DNA of 64,000 bases from assembly GCF_002234675.1 (NCBI RefSeq), contig NC_019863.2, forward strand, positions 1,813,609-1,877,608, written 5' to 3'. Below the pieces are notes generated by a model. That model saw only the letters and a program-made list of their open reading frames with translations, was not told where the DNA came from and made no database searches. Numbering within the stretch: the first letter of the stretch is position 1; every line of letters starts with the position of its first letter. Shown here piece after piece: positions 34,801 through 45,300 of this stretch. This DNA is from Oryzias latipes (taxonomy: Eukaryota; Chordata; Actinopteri; Beloniformes; Adrianichthyidae). A program made the translations under genes and the position numbers.

Positions 34801-34906
34801 ATTTCGGTTGTTGGGATACATTTAGCAAAAGAATCCTGTTGGGTCCTTTGACAAAGGCTGAACTGTGGAGGATCCAAAAATGATCAAACTTTATTTGCAC
34901 AAATAC
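31820..34906. other. Intergenic, repeat remnants, no gene recognised
   Basis: No exon-like frame is visible. A worn hAT-like element may span about 32563-33150; its ends are GGGGTGTGACGATTAGTCGA and a stretch with GAATCGAATCG. A weak tRNA-like stretch at 33593-33660 is too degenerate to call a gene. The minus strand of 34290-34490 resembles a SINE, with a degraded B-box-like TGGGTTTCACTTCCC. Confidence 0.45.
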
Positions 34907-35120
34907 CCCATGTGCTATCTTGTGGGGTCCAGATGACCCAACTCCCAATGTTAATGTGCCTCCAAGGTGCTCTGAACCTTTTTTCTTCAATGATTTGTGA
35001 TCTTCACTGGTGTCCATGGATTACATGAAATCTTTCCACCTTTATCCACCTTTGTCATGGTAGGGAGAACACGTCAATGGAAGGGTGGGGTCATCTGGAC
35101 CCCACAAGATGGCACAAGGG
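34907..35120. mobile_element. CCCTTGTGC inverted-repeat element, copy 4
   Basis: It runs from CCCATGTGCTATCTTGTGGG to ...GATGGCACAAGGG with the 4-bp duplication ATAC at 34903-34906 and 35121-35124. The interior shares CACTGGTGTCCATGGATTAC with copies 2 and 3. One base in the left terminus has changed (CCCATG instead of CCCTTG). Confidence 0.8.
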
Positions 35121-35124
35121 ATAC

Positions 35125-38048
35125 TTGAGTCATAAAAATATCCTTTTGAGTGCACACACATATTGTTTATGCGCTGAACAAAAGTAGAGTAAGGAAACAG
35201 AGAAAAACTCAGTTCTGCTGCCCCACCGAGTAAGCCCTGGCTGCAGCCTGCAGAATTGCTCCACATAGTGGAATGCTGGAACGCTGAGGAATGTGAACAG
35301 GCTGTGTTGGCCCCACCTGCAGAGAGGATTCAGAGCTGCACCTGGAAGCAGCTAGGACCCCCGCTGAAAGCTCCAGGCGGGGTCATGGAGTAGTCAAATC
35401 CAGCTCTTTTAGTATTTTATATGCATTTATTCAAACTCTCCCAACAGAAGCGTAAACCTAGCTCAAACATTAAATGTAAATAGCAACATGAAAAGGAGAA
35501 CTGACCAAACATCACTGAAATCCAAACAAACGCTGATGAAGTGTAAAAATGGAAACGGTTTGCAGCATCGCTTTGCTCTGAATGTTCTCACCCGGCTCTG
35601 TTTGGGTTCCTTGAACCAGAGACACTGTTTCTTTGGAGAGAAATCTAATGCTGGATCATTTTTGAGGCGCACTGGTTCGGCTTTGTCATCTGGACCTGAC
35701 TGCTGCTGCCATGCGGTTCTGGACTCTCTGAACCAGCACAGTGCAAAGGCGGAGCTACTCTGCTCGCTGCCACAGCGCTTGGCAGTGCTGATTCAGTAGT
35801 TTCATTACTGCTTGTCTATTCTGTGCTCACTTTTTATTTTATGAGCAATTTTAGGGCACAACAAAAGCGTGAGACTTACATGATACAGTGGTGTCTGTCC
35901 TGAGGGGGGCCAAACGCCGGGCCTGGGAGGGGCTTAAAAGAGCCAGTTACAGGAAAGCAGAGATGGTAGATAACTAAAGGTGAGATGAATGGTTAATTTT
36001 TCTCACTGCAGAAGACACAACATAATGACCTATCAAGTCTAATGTTTTTAACACAGAGCGGATAAACCGAAGACCCACTGCAGGATGAAACACAGGTGAA
36101 TGAAGACCGCCTCCTCTTCCTCCTCCACCTTTTAAAGCCAGGACATGACTTTTTTTTTGTAGATGTGTTTCTGTCTTCCAATGACAGGAAAGGCTAAAGC
36201 GGATGTTGGCAATGAGTCCCACAGTTGTTTCTCTTCCCTTACTGCCTTTGAGCAAACTGAGTCTGCGCAGACGTGGAGAGGAAGCGGCTCAAACCGCCTT
36301 CACTGTCTTCACTTCTGCAGCTGCTTCGCTCGGATGAACTGGATGGACTCAAACAAACAAAGAAGCCGGAAACAGTGAAACTCCTGTCATGTTTGAGAGT
36401 CCAGGAAAAATATTCCGATGTTTTTACGAAAAGTCTCATTCTCCTTCACCAGCTGGGGGCGCCAAAGGCATTTAGGACCTGGATGTCTGAACAAGTTGAG
36501 CTGGACCGGACAGTATAAGTTTTATTTATTTGGGTAAGAGCTAAAAACGCAGCTGACAAAGAAATAATCCAGATACTCTGTAGCAGTTTAATCATATCTG
36601 ATGTTTAGTCTAAATCCTATGGAATCGGGCAGAGCAAATACAAATTCTAGAGGGTTTGTTTAAAAAGATTTTTGAATCAAATAAAAAATATCCCGTTGTT
36701 TATCTCCGTTAACAGTCAAATGCTTTTGATTGTTGCAGAATTTTATTCGTTTTTTTCTGAACTCTTAACCCCAATTTTACTGAATGTTTGTACAGAAAGT
36801 AGGAAAAATATGACTCTTCCAGCCAGCATGACTCAAGGTGTTATTTCCCTCAAATATTTTATTTTAGATTTATTTAAGTTTATTTAATTAGGTAAATCTA
36901 ATTAAATTTAAATTAATTAATTTTAATCAGTTCAAAAATGATGAATTAATTAATCCTTAATTACTTCAACTCCTGGGTTCTGTTTTTGATCGCCACTTTT
37001 CTGAGTTATGTTTGGGTTCCTAAATGCTAGTGTAGCCAATTTTTGGAGGTTCAGCACTGGGTGATGTGGAGGTGCCTTAACACTTGGTCCCAACCATGAA
37101 CTGTCCTTCTGTTCAGTGTCCACATGGTCCCTCACTGGGAGTTCCTCCTTGGTTGTGGAGAACCTTCAAGAGTCCTGTCAACGGGTGAAGGTGGAAAAGG
37201 CGTGTAGTCAGTCATAGGTAAAGGTTTGAGTCTATTGTGATGAACCACCTGAGGTCTCTTGTGGGTCATAACGGGTTGCGATGTGAGACATTAGAGCATC
37301 TTCACACCTGGAGTCAGCACTTGAGTCCACGTGCCTTTTTGTTCCTAGTTCCATCAGCTCAATAAAATCCTGCCTGTACTCCTGGATCTGTTATATTTGG
37401 GTTTCCCCTCACCCAAAAACCGTGACAGAAAACAACAAAAATGCTGTAACCATTCATCTGTCTGGCTGGCTGGTATAGAGCATACGATTTCATCAAAATC
37501 ACAGGCTATGTCTTCATTGGCAAAGCAATCCTATGCAAAAGAATATATACAAGAAATATGCATGCAGTCTACTGTCAAATGTGATAGTAAACTGCATTAC
37601 TGATAGGTGCAGAAAGCTTCATTTTTGATGTACTGTGTGGTTACCTTATCTGTTTTCTCAATGAAAATCACTGATGCAAAAGTAAAAAAATTTGGGTGTG
37701 GGTGGAGTTTGCTCAAAACTGCTGAAGGTCGTCTGCTACAGGGTTGTCTCCATTTCAGATTGTTACCCTTTTTTGGCCCTCAAGAGAAAGAAGTTACAGT
37801 TCTATCTGCCTAAGCTTCTGTCTGACAATGCCACCACGCGACATGACCCCTGATCGTAATAAACTGTTTATTTGCAGCCCGATTGGATCAACGATCAGCA
37901 TAACCCACCTATCTCCATCAGAAGGACATTTTGACCCGAATGAGTCTGATCGGGGCAGAGTATTCCAAACGGTGTGTTTATGTGACACATTGCTATTCTG
38001 ATCAGTCGTTTATCACGATTACTTTAGTCCACGTAAACGCAGCTACTG
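35125..38048. other. Intergenic between necap2 and crocc, no gene recognised
   Basis: ORFs here are short and show no family motif on either strand. The 37850-37990 block (CCCGATTGGATCAACGATCA, then CAGCATAACCCACC) recurs at about 58930-58970 and is therefore repeat-derived. AT-rich direct blocks of ATTTAA type occur around 36860-36960. Nothing else stands out. Confidence 0.45.
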
Positions 38049-38440
38049 TTGCTCTCCCGCCAGCTTACAGACCCTAGTGATGAGAGGCAATATTGGAGCT
38101 CTTGCTTCAACTATAGAGCTATCCACCAATGCAGTTTTGAGCCAGATGCAAGCACAGATAAGGAAAACAAAGACGTTCATGGATTTAGTTGTCTGCAAGT
38201 GGATGCATCAGAATGGAGCAGAGCAGGGAGCTCGTGGCCCGCCCAATGTTTTTTTTTTACATAAAAAATTAGCACCTTTTTCAAAGTGCATTTTTTCGTT
38301 TGCTCCTGATTCATAGTGATAAGAATTAAAAAAAATATATATATATATATATATATTCAGAAATGCTATTTTAAGCTTAATATTCTTAATGTATGTCATC
38401 TATGGTGGGGAAATGCCACTAGAACATTAATAATCTATCA
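38049..38440 (+). repeat. Family R repeat, partial copy with an AT microsatellite
   Basis: It shares with the other copies the block GAAAACAAAGACGTTCATGG-type sequence (38162-38181), then AGAATGGAGCAGAGCAGGGA and the TTTGCTCCTGATTCATAG stretch. A pure AT repeat (about 38334-38356) has grown inside it. Non-coding. Confidence 0.55.
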
Positions 38441-38639
38441 GTGACGGGGATGTCTGACAGTCTTAAAAGCAGAGATTGAATAAAATCACGTGTTGAATAG
38501 GAAGATGGCTGGACCAGCATAACGGATGTCTGGCTCTGACATGCGTGAGCAGAGCAGTCACGATGTTTAAAAATCCCACATGGTTGAACTGGGCGGGGTC
38601 TGCTGCCACACTGCGCGTGCGCAGTTCATTAGTACTTTT

Positions 38640-39301
38640 AATGTGAAGGAGAGAATATCTCCATCCGCTCTGCTCGTACAGGAGTAAAAACTGCCGCTGC
38701 CCGGGAGATGACGGTCACGCTGACCGCTCAAGATTGCGTTGGAGCGGGCGGAACCTCACGGCGGCAGCCGCTCCTGCCCGGTGAGAACAGAACTGCTTTC
38801 AAATCTTAAGTTTTCAAACTCCAGAAAAAAAAAGTCTCCAGTGACAACAGGAAAAGTTGCTAAATGTGTCGCTTTTGAGGAAATAAGACGCCGTTTTTTT
38901 TCCTGAAAAGTCTCCAAAGGCAGTGCGAAAGTGGCGGGGGTTAGCTAATGGACGTCTCGACGTTTTACCGACACTCGCATCCAGTTCTGCTTAGAAGCGT
39001 AGGTGGGGGCGCGCGCTTGCGCGCGTGCGGAGGGGGGCGGCTCTCGGTAATTCTGCTAATCTTCAATCTGTCCTCAATCCAGGCCGGAGGAGGCGGGAAC
39101 GCGCGCTCCCACTCCTCCTCCTCCTCCTCCTCCTCCACTACTTTGTGGACACCAACCATTAATAGCCATTAATGACCAACTCGTTTACTGTTCGCCGTTA
39201 GAGAGAAGGAAAGACGGAGCGCCGCCACTGGGGGAGACGGTTCATGTCCTCGGACTTAATCCTCTTCCCCGGAGGGTTTGGCAGCCGCCGCCGCAAAGGC
39301 G
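38640..39301 (+). promoter_or_regulatory. crocc: CpG-rich promoter and 5' region of crocc
   Basis: Base composition changes sharply to CpG-rich, with blocks such as GGGGGCGCGCGCTTGCGCGC (39005-39024) and GCGGGAACGCGCGCTC. A TCC repeat lies at about 39111-39136. The crocc start codon is at 39302. A CpG island at the 5' end of a broadly used gene is expected. The transcription start cannot be placed by eye. Confidence 0.6.
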
Positions 39302-42300
39302 ATGAGCGCTGCGGAAAACTCCGACAGCGACCCCAGCAAGCTGGAGTCAGTGATCCGGGTGAGAACCGCGCGTGCTCAGGCTGCCGGGTGTTGATGGGGA
39401 CAAATGTGGACAGGTCTGAGTGTGAATGTCTGGTTTCCTTCAGAGGCTGGAGGAAAGTGTTCTGTCTGAGGAGAAGAGGTTGACGGTTCGAGGCCCTTCA
39501 CCGGATGACCCCCCTGCGTGTCTGCCTGCCAGAGTGCGAGAGATCGTCACGAAGAACCTCAGTGACAGCAGTGAGTGCTCCCCCCAGGGCATCTCCCCCC
39601 GGGGCATCTCCCCCCGGGGCATCACGGGAAGGTTTGGCCCCAGGCCTGTCGCCTGATGTGTGTCTGTGCAGCAGGGGAGATGTCCTCGCTCATGTCCCTC
39701 CAGGAGGAGAACCGGGTGCTGCAGGGCGAGCTGGCCCGGCTGGAGGACCTGCTGGCGCACAGCAGGGCGGATCGGGACGAGCTCGCCATCAAGTACGGGG
39801 CAATCAGTGAACGGGTAGGACCGACCGCCGACCACAGCTGAGTCAGGAGAGATTTAAACAAGTTTAGGAGAAATGTCAGACGGATTCCAAAACAGTCTTT
39901 ACTCTTAACCTCACATCGTGTGTGTTTTTATTTTGTTCTTGTAAGACAAAAATGTCTCAGGCTCCCTCCTGTTTGGCCATCTTAGTGTTTTCTGGGTCCC
40001 TCTTTGTCTGAGATTTGCGAGTTTCCCAGGTGATGGGGGGCTGGAATGAACTGAAGTGGAATGTCGCCATGGCGGCTGTCGCCACGGGAGACCGTAAACA
40101 GAGGCTTCGGTACACAGGAAAGATGGGGTGTTGGTGGGGTGGTCACCACAACTCATATCATGCAGAACATTTCCAAAAGAACGCTGCACGCCATCAGACA
40201 ATAACGACAATAAGAGAACATTGAGTGTCTGCCCCTCCATCGTCATCTTCATAGAGCAGCTTCTACAAAACAGCCCAGGTTTTCTACTGTGGCTGAGTTT
40301 ACAAAGAGCCTCATTTTTAACTGAACTTCACCTACAAGCTGCAAAATCCATTCCTGAAATCTTTTGGATTTTCCCGGAAAGAAAATGTTCTTGGCATTTC
40401 GGCTAACTTTCAATACGAGAATTAAACATTTCAGTGATGAAAGTTTCACCTTTGATCCATTCACTTGTTGAGCAAAGTTAGTTTTTAATACCCATATATA
40501 TTGGAAATAAAATGGAACATTTCAAAAATGAATTCAAACTTTGCCAAATCGTAAATCTCTTCTCCGCTTTACCACAAAGACGAAGCAGAAAAGGTTTTTT
40601 TTCCTTAAAGTCCCCTCTGATCATCTTTTGATTTGTTTGTAAAGCGTTTCCAGTGGTCTTTTAATCATCATGACGCCATTTTTAGCCAAAATCCTAAAAT
40701 CTGTGTCGTTCTGTAGGACATAGTTTCTGCATCATCATCAGGAATTCCTCTCCGAGTTGTGACTGCTCCCCCTTCCTCTCACCCTTGCTGAGAGCTCTCT
40801 GTTTACATGCTCTCTTCCACTGCCTACAGACCCTCAACCTAACATGACTGGCACAACGGAAATGGCGAGCGATATCAGATCTGTCCAGCCGTCCAGTTTA
40901 GATCCAGATTCCAGCTCAGACGAGGAAAACGAAAACATACATGAATGTATTTGCTGCATCAGAATGGAGCAGAGCAGGGAGACTGTAGCCTGCTGTTGTA
41001 GCTTCTACGTCACATCTACACGCTTTTTCAAACAGCATGTTTTCCTCTGCTCCTGATTTACAATCTGAATAAAGAAACACTCTGATGATGTCCTCCATCA
41101 TGAGAGAAGTGCCCTAAGAACACGTTAAAACACGCTTCTCATTGGAGAGGCTCTATAAAGGGTCTCTGTGTGAAGGTTTTGGCTTTTCTGTTTTAACGGA
41201 AACAAAACCCAGCTGGAGCAGGCTCTACGCTCAGAAACGGGGGAGGGAGAGGCCGACTCACAGGCGTCCCGCAGCCTGGCTCAGCAGAATGTGGAATTGC
41301 GCCGACGGCTGGACGAGGAACAGGCTGCATACAGGCGCAAACTCACCGCCTACCAAGAAGGCCAGCAGAGGCAGGCGCAGCTGGTGCAGAAGCTTCAGGC
41401 CAAGGTGCGAGGGAGGTTTCTGCCTTTTTGACCATGAAGGAGTCTGCTGATAGTTACCAACTGTTCTTGCTCCTTTAGGTGCTTCAGTACAAAAAGAGAT
41501 GTGGGGATCTGGAGCAGAAGCTGCAGGAGAAGTCCTCAGAGTTAGAGAAATGCAGTGTGGGTAGACATTTCTGTTCTAAGAAAACTCATTATTTTTACTC
41601 ACTTTGGCAGCAGTTTCTTATGAAAATGTCCCTCTTTCAGGAGCGCAGTGAAACGTCTAACGGTCGCCATCACGAGGACTCGAGCAGCAGTTTGGAGGAG
41701 GCTTTACTACACCTGGAGGAGGAGCAACAGAGGTGACGCATCGCTCCCACAGATCTTATCCGGGTTGATATCTACGCTCAGATAGTTTTTTTTCTTGTTT
41801 GCCGAACAGCTTGAAGTCCTTTTTATGTTCGTAAATGTGTGTTCCTGACGTTTCTTTGTGTAGTATTGTGATGGCGGGGCGATGTGGTTTGCAGGAGCAG
41901 CAGTTTATCTGCAGTGAACGCCATGCTGAGAGAACAGTTGGAGCAGGCCGGCTTGGCCAACGAGGCTCTGAGCCGGGACATCCGGAGGCTCACCGCTGAT
42001 TGGACGAAAGCCAGAGAGGAGCTGGAACAAAAGGAGTCGGACTGGAGGAGAGAGGAGGAGGTGGGATCGGAGTTTCTCCTCCTCACACATTGCATAATCT
42101 GAAGTGAAGAGAACCGAACTGTGGCATTGATAATGACTTTGTATTGAATCAGTCTTTCCACAGCTACTTCAGCAGTGAACACGGTCGACTGCTGACCTTT
42201 TGGCGACAGGTGGTGGGGTTCAGGAGGCACGTCTGTGAGATGAAGAGCAGCGCTGAGAGGTGATCCAGTCGGTTTGACACCAGGTCTGATCGTCTCCACT

Positions 42301-45300
42301 CCATCACTCACTCCTCTGTGTCTCCCTGATCCCAGGGACCTGTCAGACATGCGGGGCGAGCTGGTTCGGATGTCCCACTTGGTCCAGGTGTCCTGCGCGG
42401 GTCTGTCCGCCGTGCTGCGCAGTCAGGAAGCAGGAACGGCTCTAGCCCTGGAGCAGGAGAGAGCTCTGAGGGATCAGCTGGAGCAGCAGCTGAGAGGTCA
42501 AGTCAAAGAGACGATGAACCTTCAGAGCAGAGCCGATGCAGAGAGAAGTGAGCTGAGCCTCAGGTCAGTAAGGGAGCCCAACCACCCTGTGCTTTGAAAT
42601 AAACTTTCCAGTTTCCAGTGTTCCTGAGAGTTGGGAAGAATGTTCATCCATTCATTTATTCATCTTCTTCCGTTTGTACCCATTCGGGGTCACGGGCTGC
42701 TGGTGCCTATCCCTGCCACTTGTGGGCGAAGGCAGGGGACACCCTGGACAGGTCACCAGTCTGTCGCAGGGCCTGGGAAGAATGTGTCGAATACATTTTC
42801 TGGGAATAATGAAAATCCAGTTTTTGTTTGTTTAGGCTTTCAGATGCGGCTCAAGAAAATGAAAGACTAAAAAGTCAAATGGAAGAAAGAGACCGTGAGA
42901 TCGACAATCTGAGCAGGAGGCTTGAGGTGAGAGGTTTCACGCATTCGCTTTATTCCGTGTTTGCGTCTCATTTTGGATATTCTCCGTCAGGAGCAGAGCC
43001 GCAGCGATGAGACGGACTCCCAGCTGCTGAGGGCTCATTGCAACGCTCTGTTGGACACGCTGAAGGACATCGCTCAGGTACGCAAACGGGCTTTCTACAG
43101 GGTCATGACACACCTGGACACATTTTGAAAACTGAAAATGCAATGTCTAGGTCCTTGAAAATTTTGCCACAGACAAAATCTGTAAGGTTATGGAAAAGTC
43201 ATGAAATTTTAATGTCTTGGATGCAATAAAACAAAACAAAACATGAGTTTGGTATTTAACTCGTGGTAAAAGTTCAACCTCACGTCATTGTTGGTGGCAG
43301 TTTACGTTGCCGTAAAGCGGTTTGAGTTGTGGTCAGTTCAGCGTGTGGCGCTTTCAGCCGCTGTGGTGAACTGCTACCAAATGCCCGGAAATGTAGCTTT
43401 AATAATGCAGAGCTTTTTCAAATAAACTGCGGCTACTGAAAGACCCCGAAACGCACCAGAAACCTGCAAAATGCTGATCAGCATGAAGTAGGCGGGGCGG
43501 GTGAGCCTCATGAAAGGAGGCGGGGCGGGTGAGCCTCATGAAAGTAGGCGGGGCTGGTGAGCCTCATGAAAGTAGGCGGGGCTGGTGAGCCTCATGAAAG
43601 GAGGCGGGGCGGGTGAGCCTCATGAAAGGAGGCGGGGCGGGTGAGCCTCATGAAAGGAGGCGGGGCAGGTGAGCCTCATGAAAGGAGGCGGGGCAGGTGA
43701 GCCTCATGAAAGTAGGCGGGGCGGGTGAGCCTCATGAAAGTAGGCGGGGCGGGTGAGCCTCATGAAAGTAGGCGGGGCGGGTGAGCCTCATGAAAGTAGG
43801 CGGTGCGGGTGAGCCTCATGAAAGTAGGCGGGGCGGGTGAGCCTCATGAAAGTAGGCGGTGCGGGTGAGCCTCATGAAAGTAGGCGGGGCGGGTGAGCCT
43901 CATGAAAGTAGGCGGTGCGGGTGAGCCTCATGAAAGTAAGCGGTGCGGGTGAACCACATGAAAGTAGGCGGGGCGGGTGAGCCTCATGAAAGGAGGCGGG
44001 GCGGGTGAGCCTCATGAAAGGAGGCGGGGCGGGTGAGCCTCATGAAAGGAGGCGGGGCGGGTGAGCCTCATGAAAGGAAGCGGGGCGGGTGAGCCTCATG
44101 AAAGGAGGCGGGGCGGGTGAGCCTCATGAAAGTAGGCGGGGCGGGTGAGCCTCATGAAAGTAGGCGGGGCGGGTGAGCCTCATGAAAGTAGGCGGGGCGG
44201 GTGAGCCTCATGAAAGGAGGCGGGGCGGGTGAGCCTCATGAAAGGAGGCGGGGCGGGTGAGCCTCATGAAAGGAGGCGGGGCAGGTGAGCCTCATGAAAG
44301 GAGATGGGGCGGGTGAGCCTCATGAAAGGAGGCGGTGCGGGTGAACCACATGAAAGTAGGCGGGGCGGGTGAGCCTCATGAAAGGAGGCAGGGCGGGTGA
44401 GCCTCATGAAAGTAGGCGGGGCGGGTGAGCCTCATGAAAGTAGGCGGGGTGGGTGAGCCTCATGAAAGTAGGCGGGGCGGGTGAGCCTCATGAAAGTAGG
44501 CGGGGCGGGTGAGCCTCATGAAAGTAGGCGGTGCGGGTGAGCCTCATGAAAGTAGGCGGGGCGGGTGAGCCTCATGAAAGTAGGCGGGGCGGGTGAGCCT
44601 CATGAAAGTAGGCGGTGCGGGTGAGCCTCATGAAAGTAGGCGGGGCGGGTGAGCCTCATGAAAGTAGGCGGTGCGGGTGAGCCTCATGAAAGTAGGCGGT
44701 GCGGGTGAGCCTCATGAAAGTAGGCGGTGCGGGTGAACCACATGAAAGTAGGCGGGGCGGGTGAGCCTCATGAAAGGAGGCGGGGCGGGTGAGCCTCATG
44801 AAAGTAGGCGGTGCGGGTGAACCACATGAAAGTAGGCGGGGCGGGTGAGCCTCATGAAAGGAAGCGGGGCGGGTGAGCCTCATGAAAGGAGGCGGGGCGG
44901 GTGAGCCTCATGAAAGTAGGCGGGGCGGGTGAGCCTCATGAAAGTAGGCGGGGCGGGTGAGCCTCATGAAAGGAGGCGGGGCGGGTGAGCCTCATGAAAG
45001 GAGGCGGGGCGGGTGAGCCTCATGAAAGGAGGCGGGGCGGGTGAGCCTCATGAAAGGAGGCGGGGCGGGTGAGCCTCATGAAAGGAGATGGGGCGGGTGA
45101 GCCTCATGAAAGGAGGCGGTGCGGGTGAACCACATGAAAGTAGGCGGGGCGGGTGAGCCTCATGAAAGGAGGCAGGGCGGGTGAGCCTCATGAAAGGAAG
45201 CGGGGCGGGTGAGCCTCATGAAAGGAGGCGGGGCGGGTGAGCCTCATGAAAGTAGGCGGGGCGGGTGAGCCTCATGAAAGTAGGCGGGGCGGGTGAGCCT

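Larger units (their letters stand above)
39302..43077 (+). other. crocc: crocc exons 1-11 (head and first coiled coils)
   Basis: Exons are 39302-39358, 39444-39570, 39672-39814, 41213-41404, 41479-41556, 41641-41732, 41895-42071, 42164-42259, 42336-42563, 42836-42926 and 42991-43077. Exon 7 must use the donor GA|GTTTCT at 42072 and not the nearer GAG|GTGGGA at 42061. Only then do exons 7 and 8 join in frame, giving WRREEE, four residues, then YFSSEH, as in the human protein (WRREEE, four residues, YFSNEH). Intron 3 (39815-41212) holds a family R copy. Intron 9 holds a SINE. Confidence 0.88.

Noticed and set aside
35463..37135. Several ORFs of 60-100 codons between necap2 and crocc
   Set aside because: No domain, no conserved splice pattern, and base composition like the surrounding intergenic DNA.
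38948..39172. ORF in the crocc promoter region
   Set aside because: It is in CpG-rich DNA plus a TCC repeat that encodes a Ser run; the real start of crocc is at 39302.
39440..39835. 131-codon minus-strand ORF opposite crocc exons 2-3
   Set aside because: It is a shadow of the crocc coding strand and contains the mirror of a short tandem repeat (GGCATCTCCCCCCG type) in intron 2.
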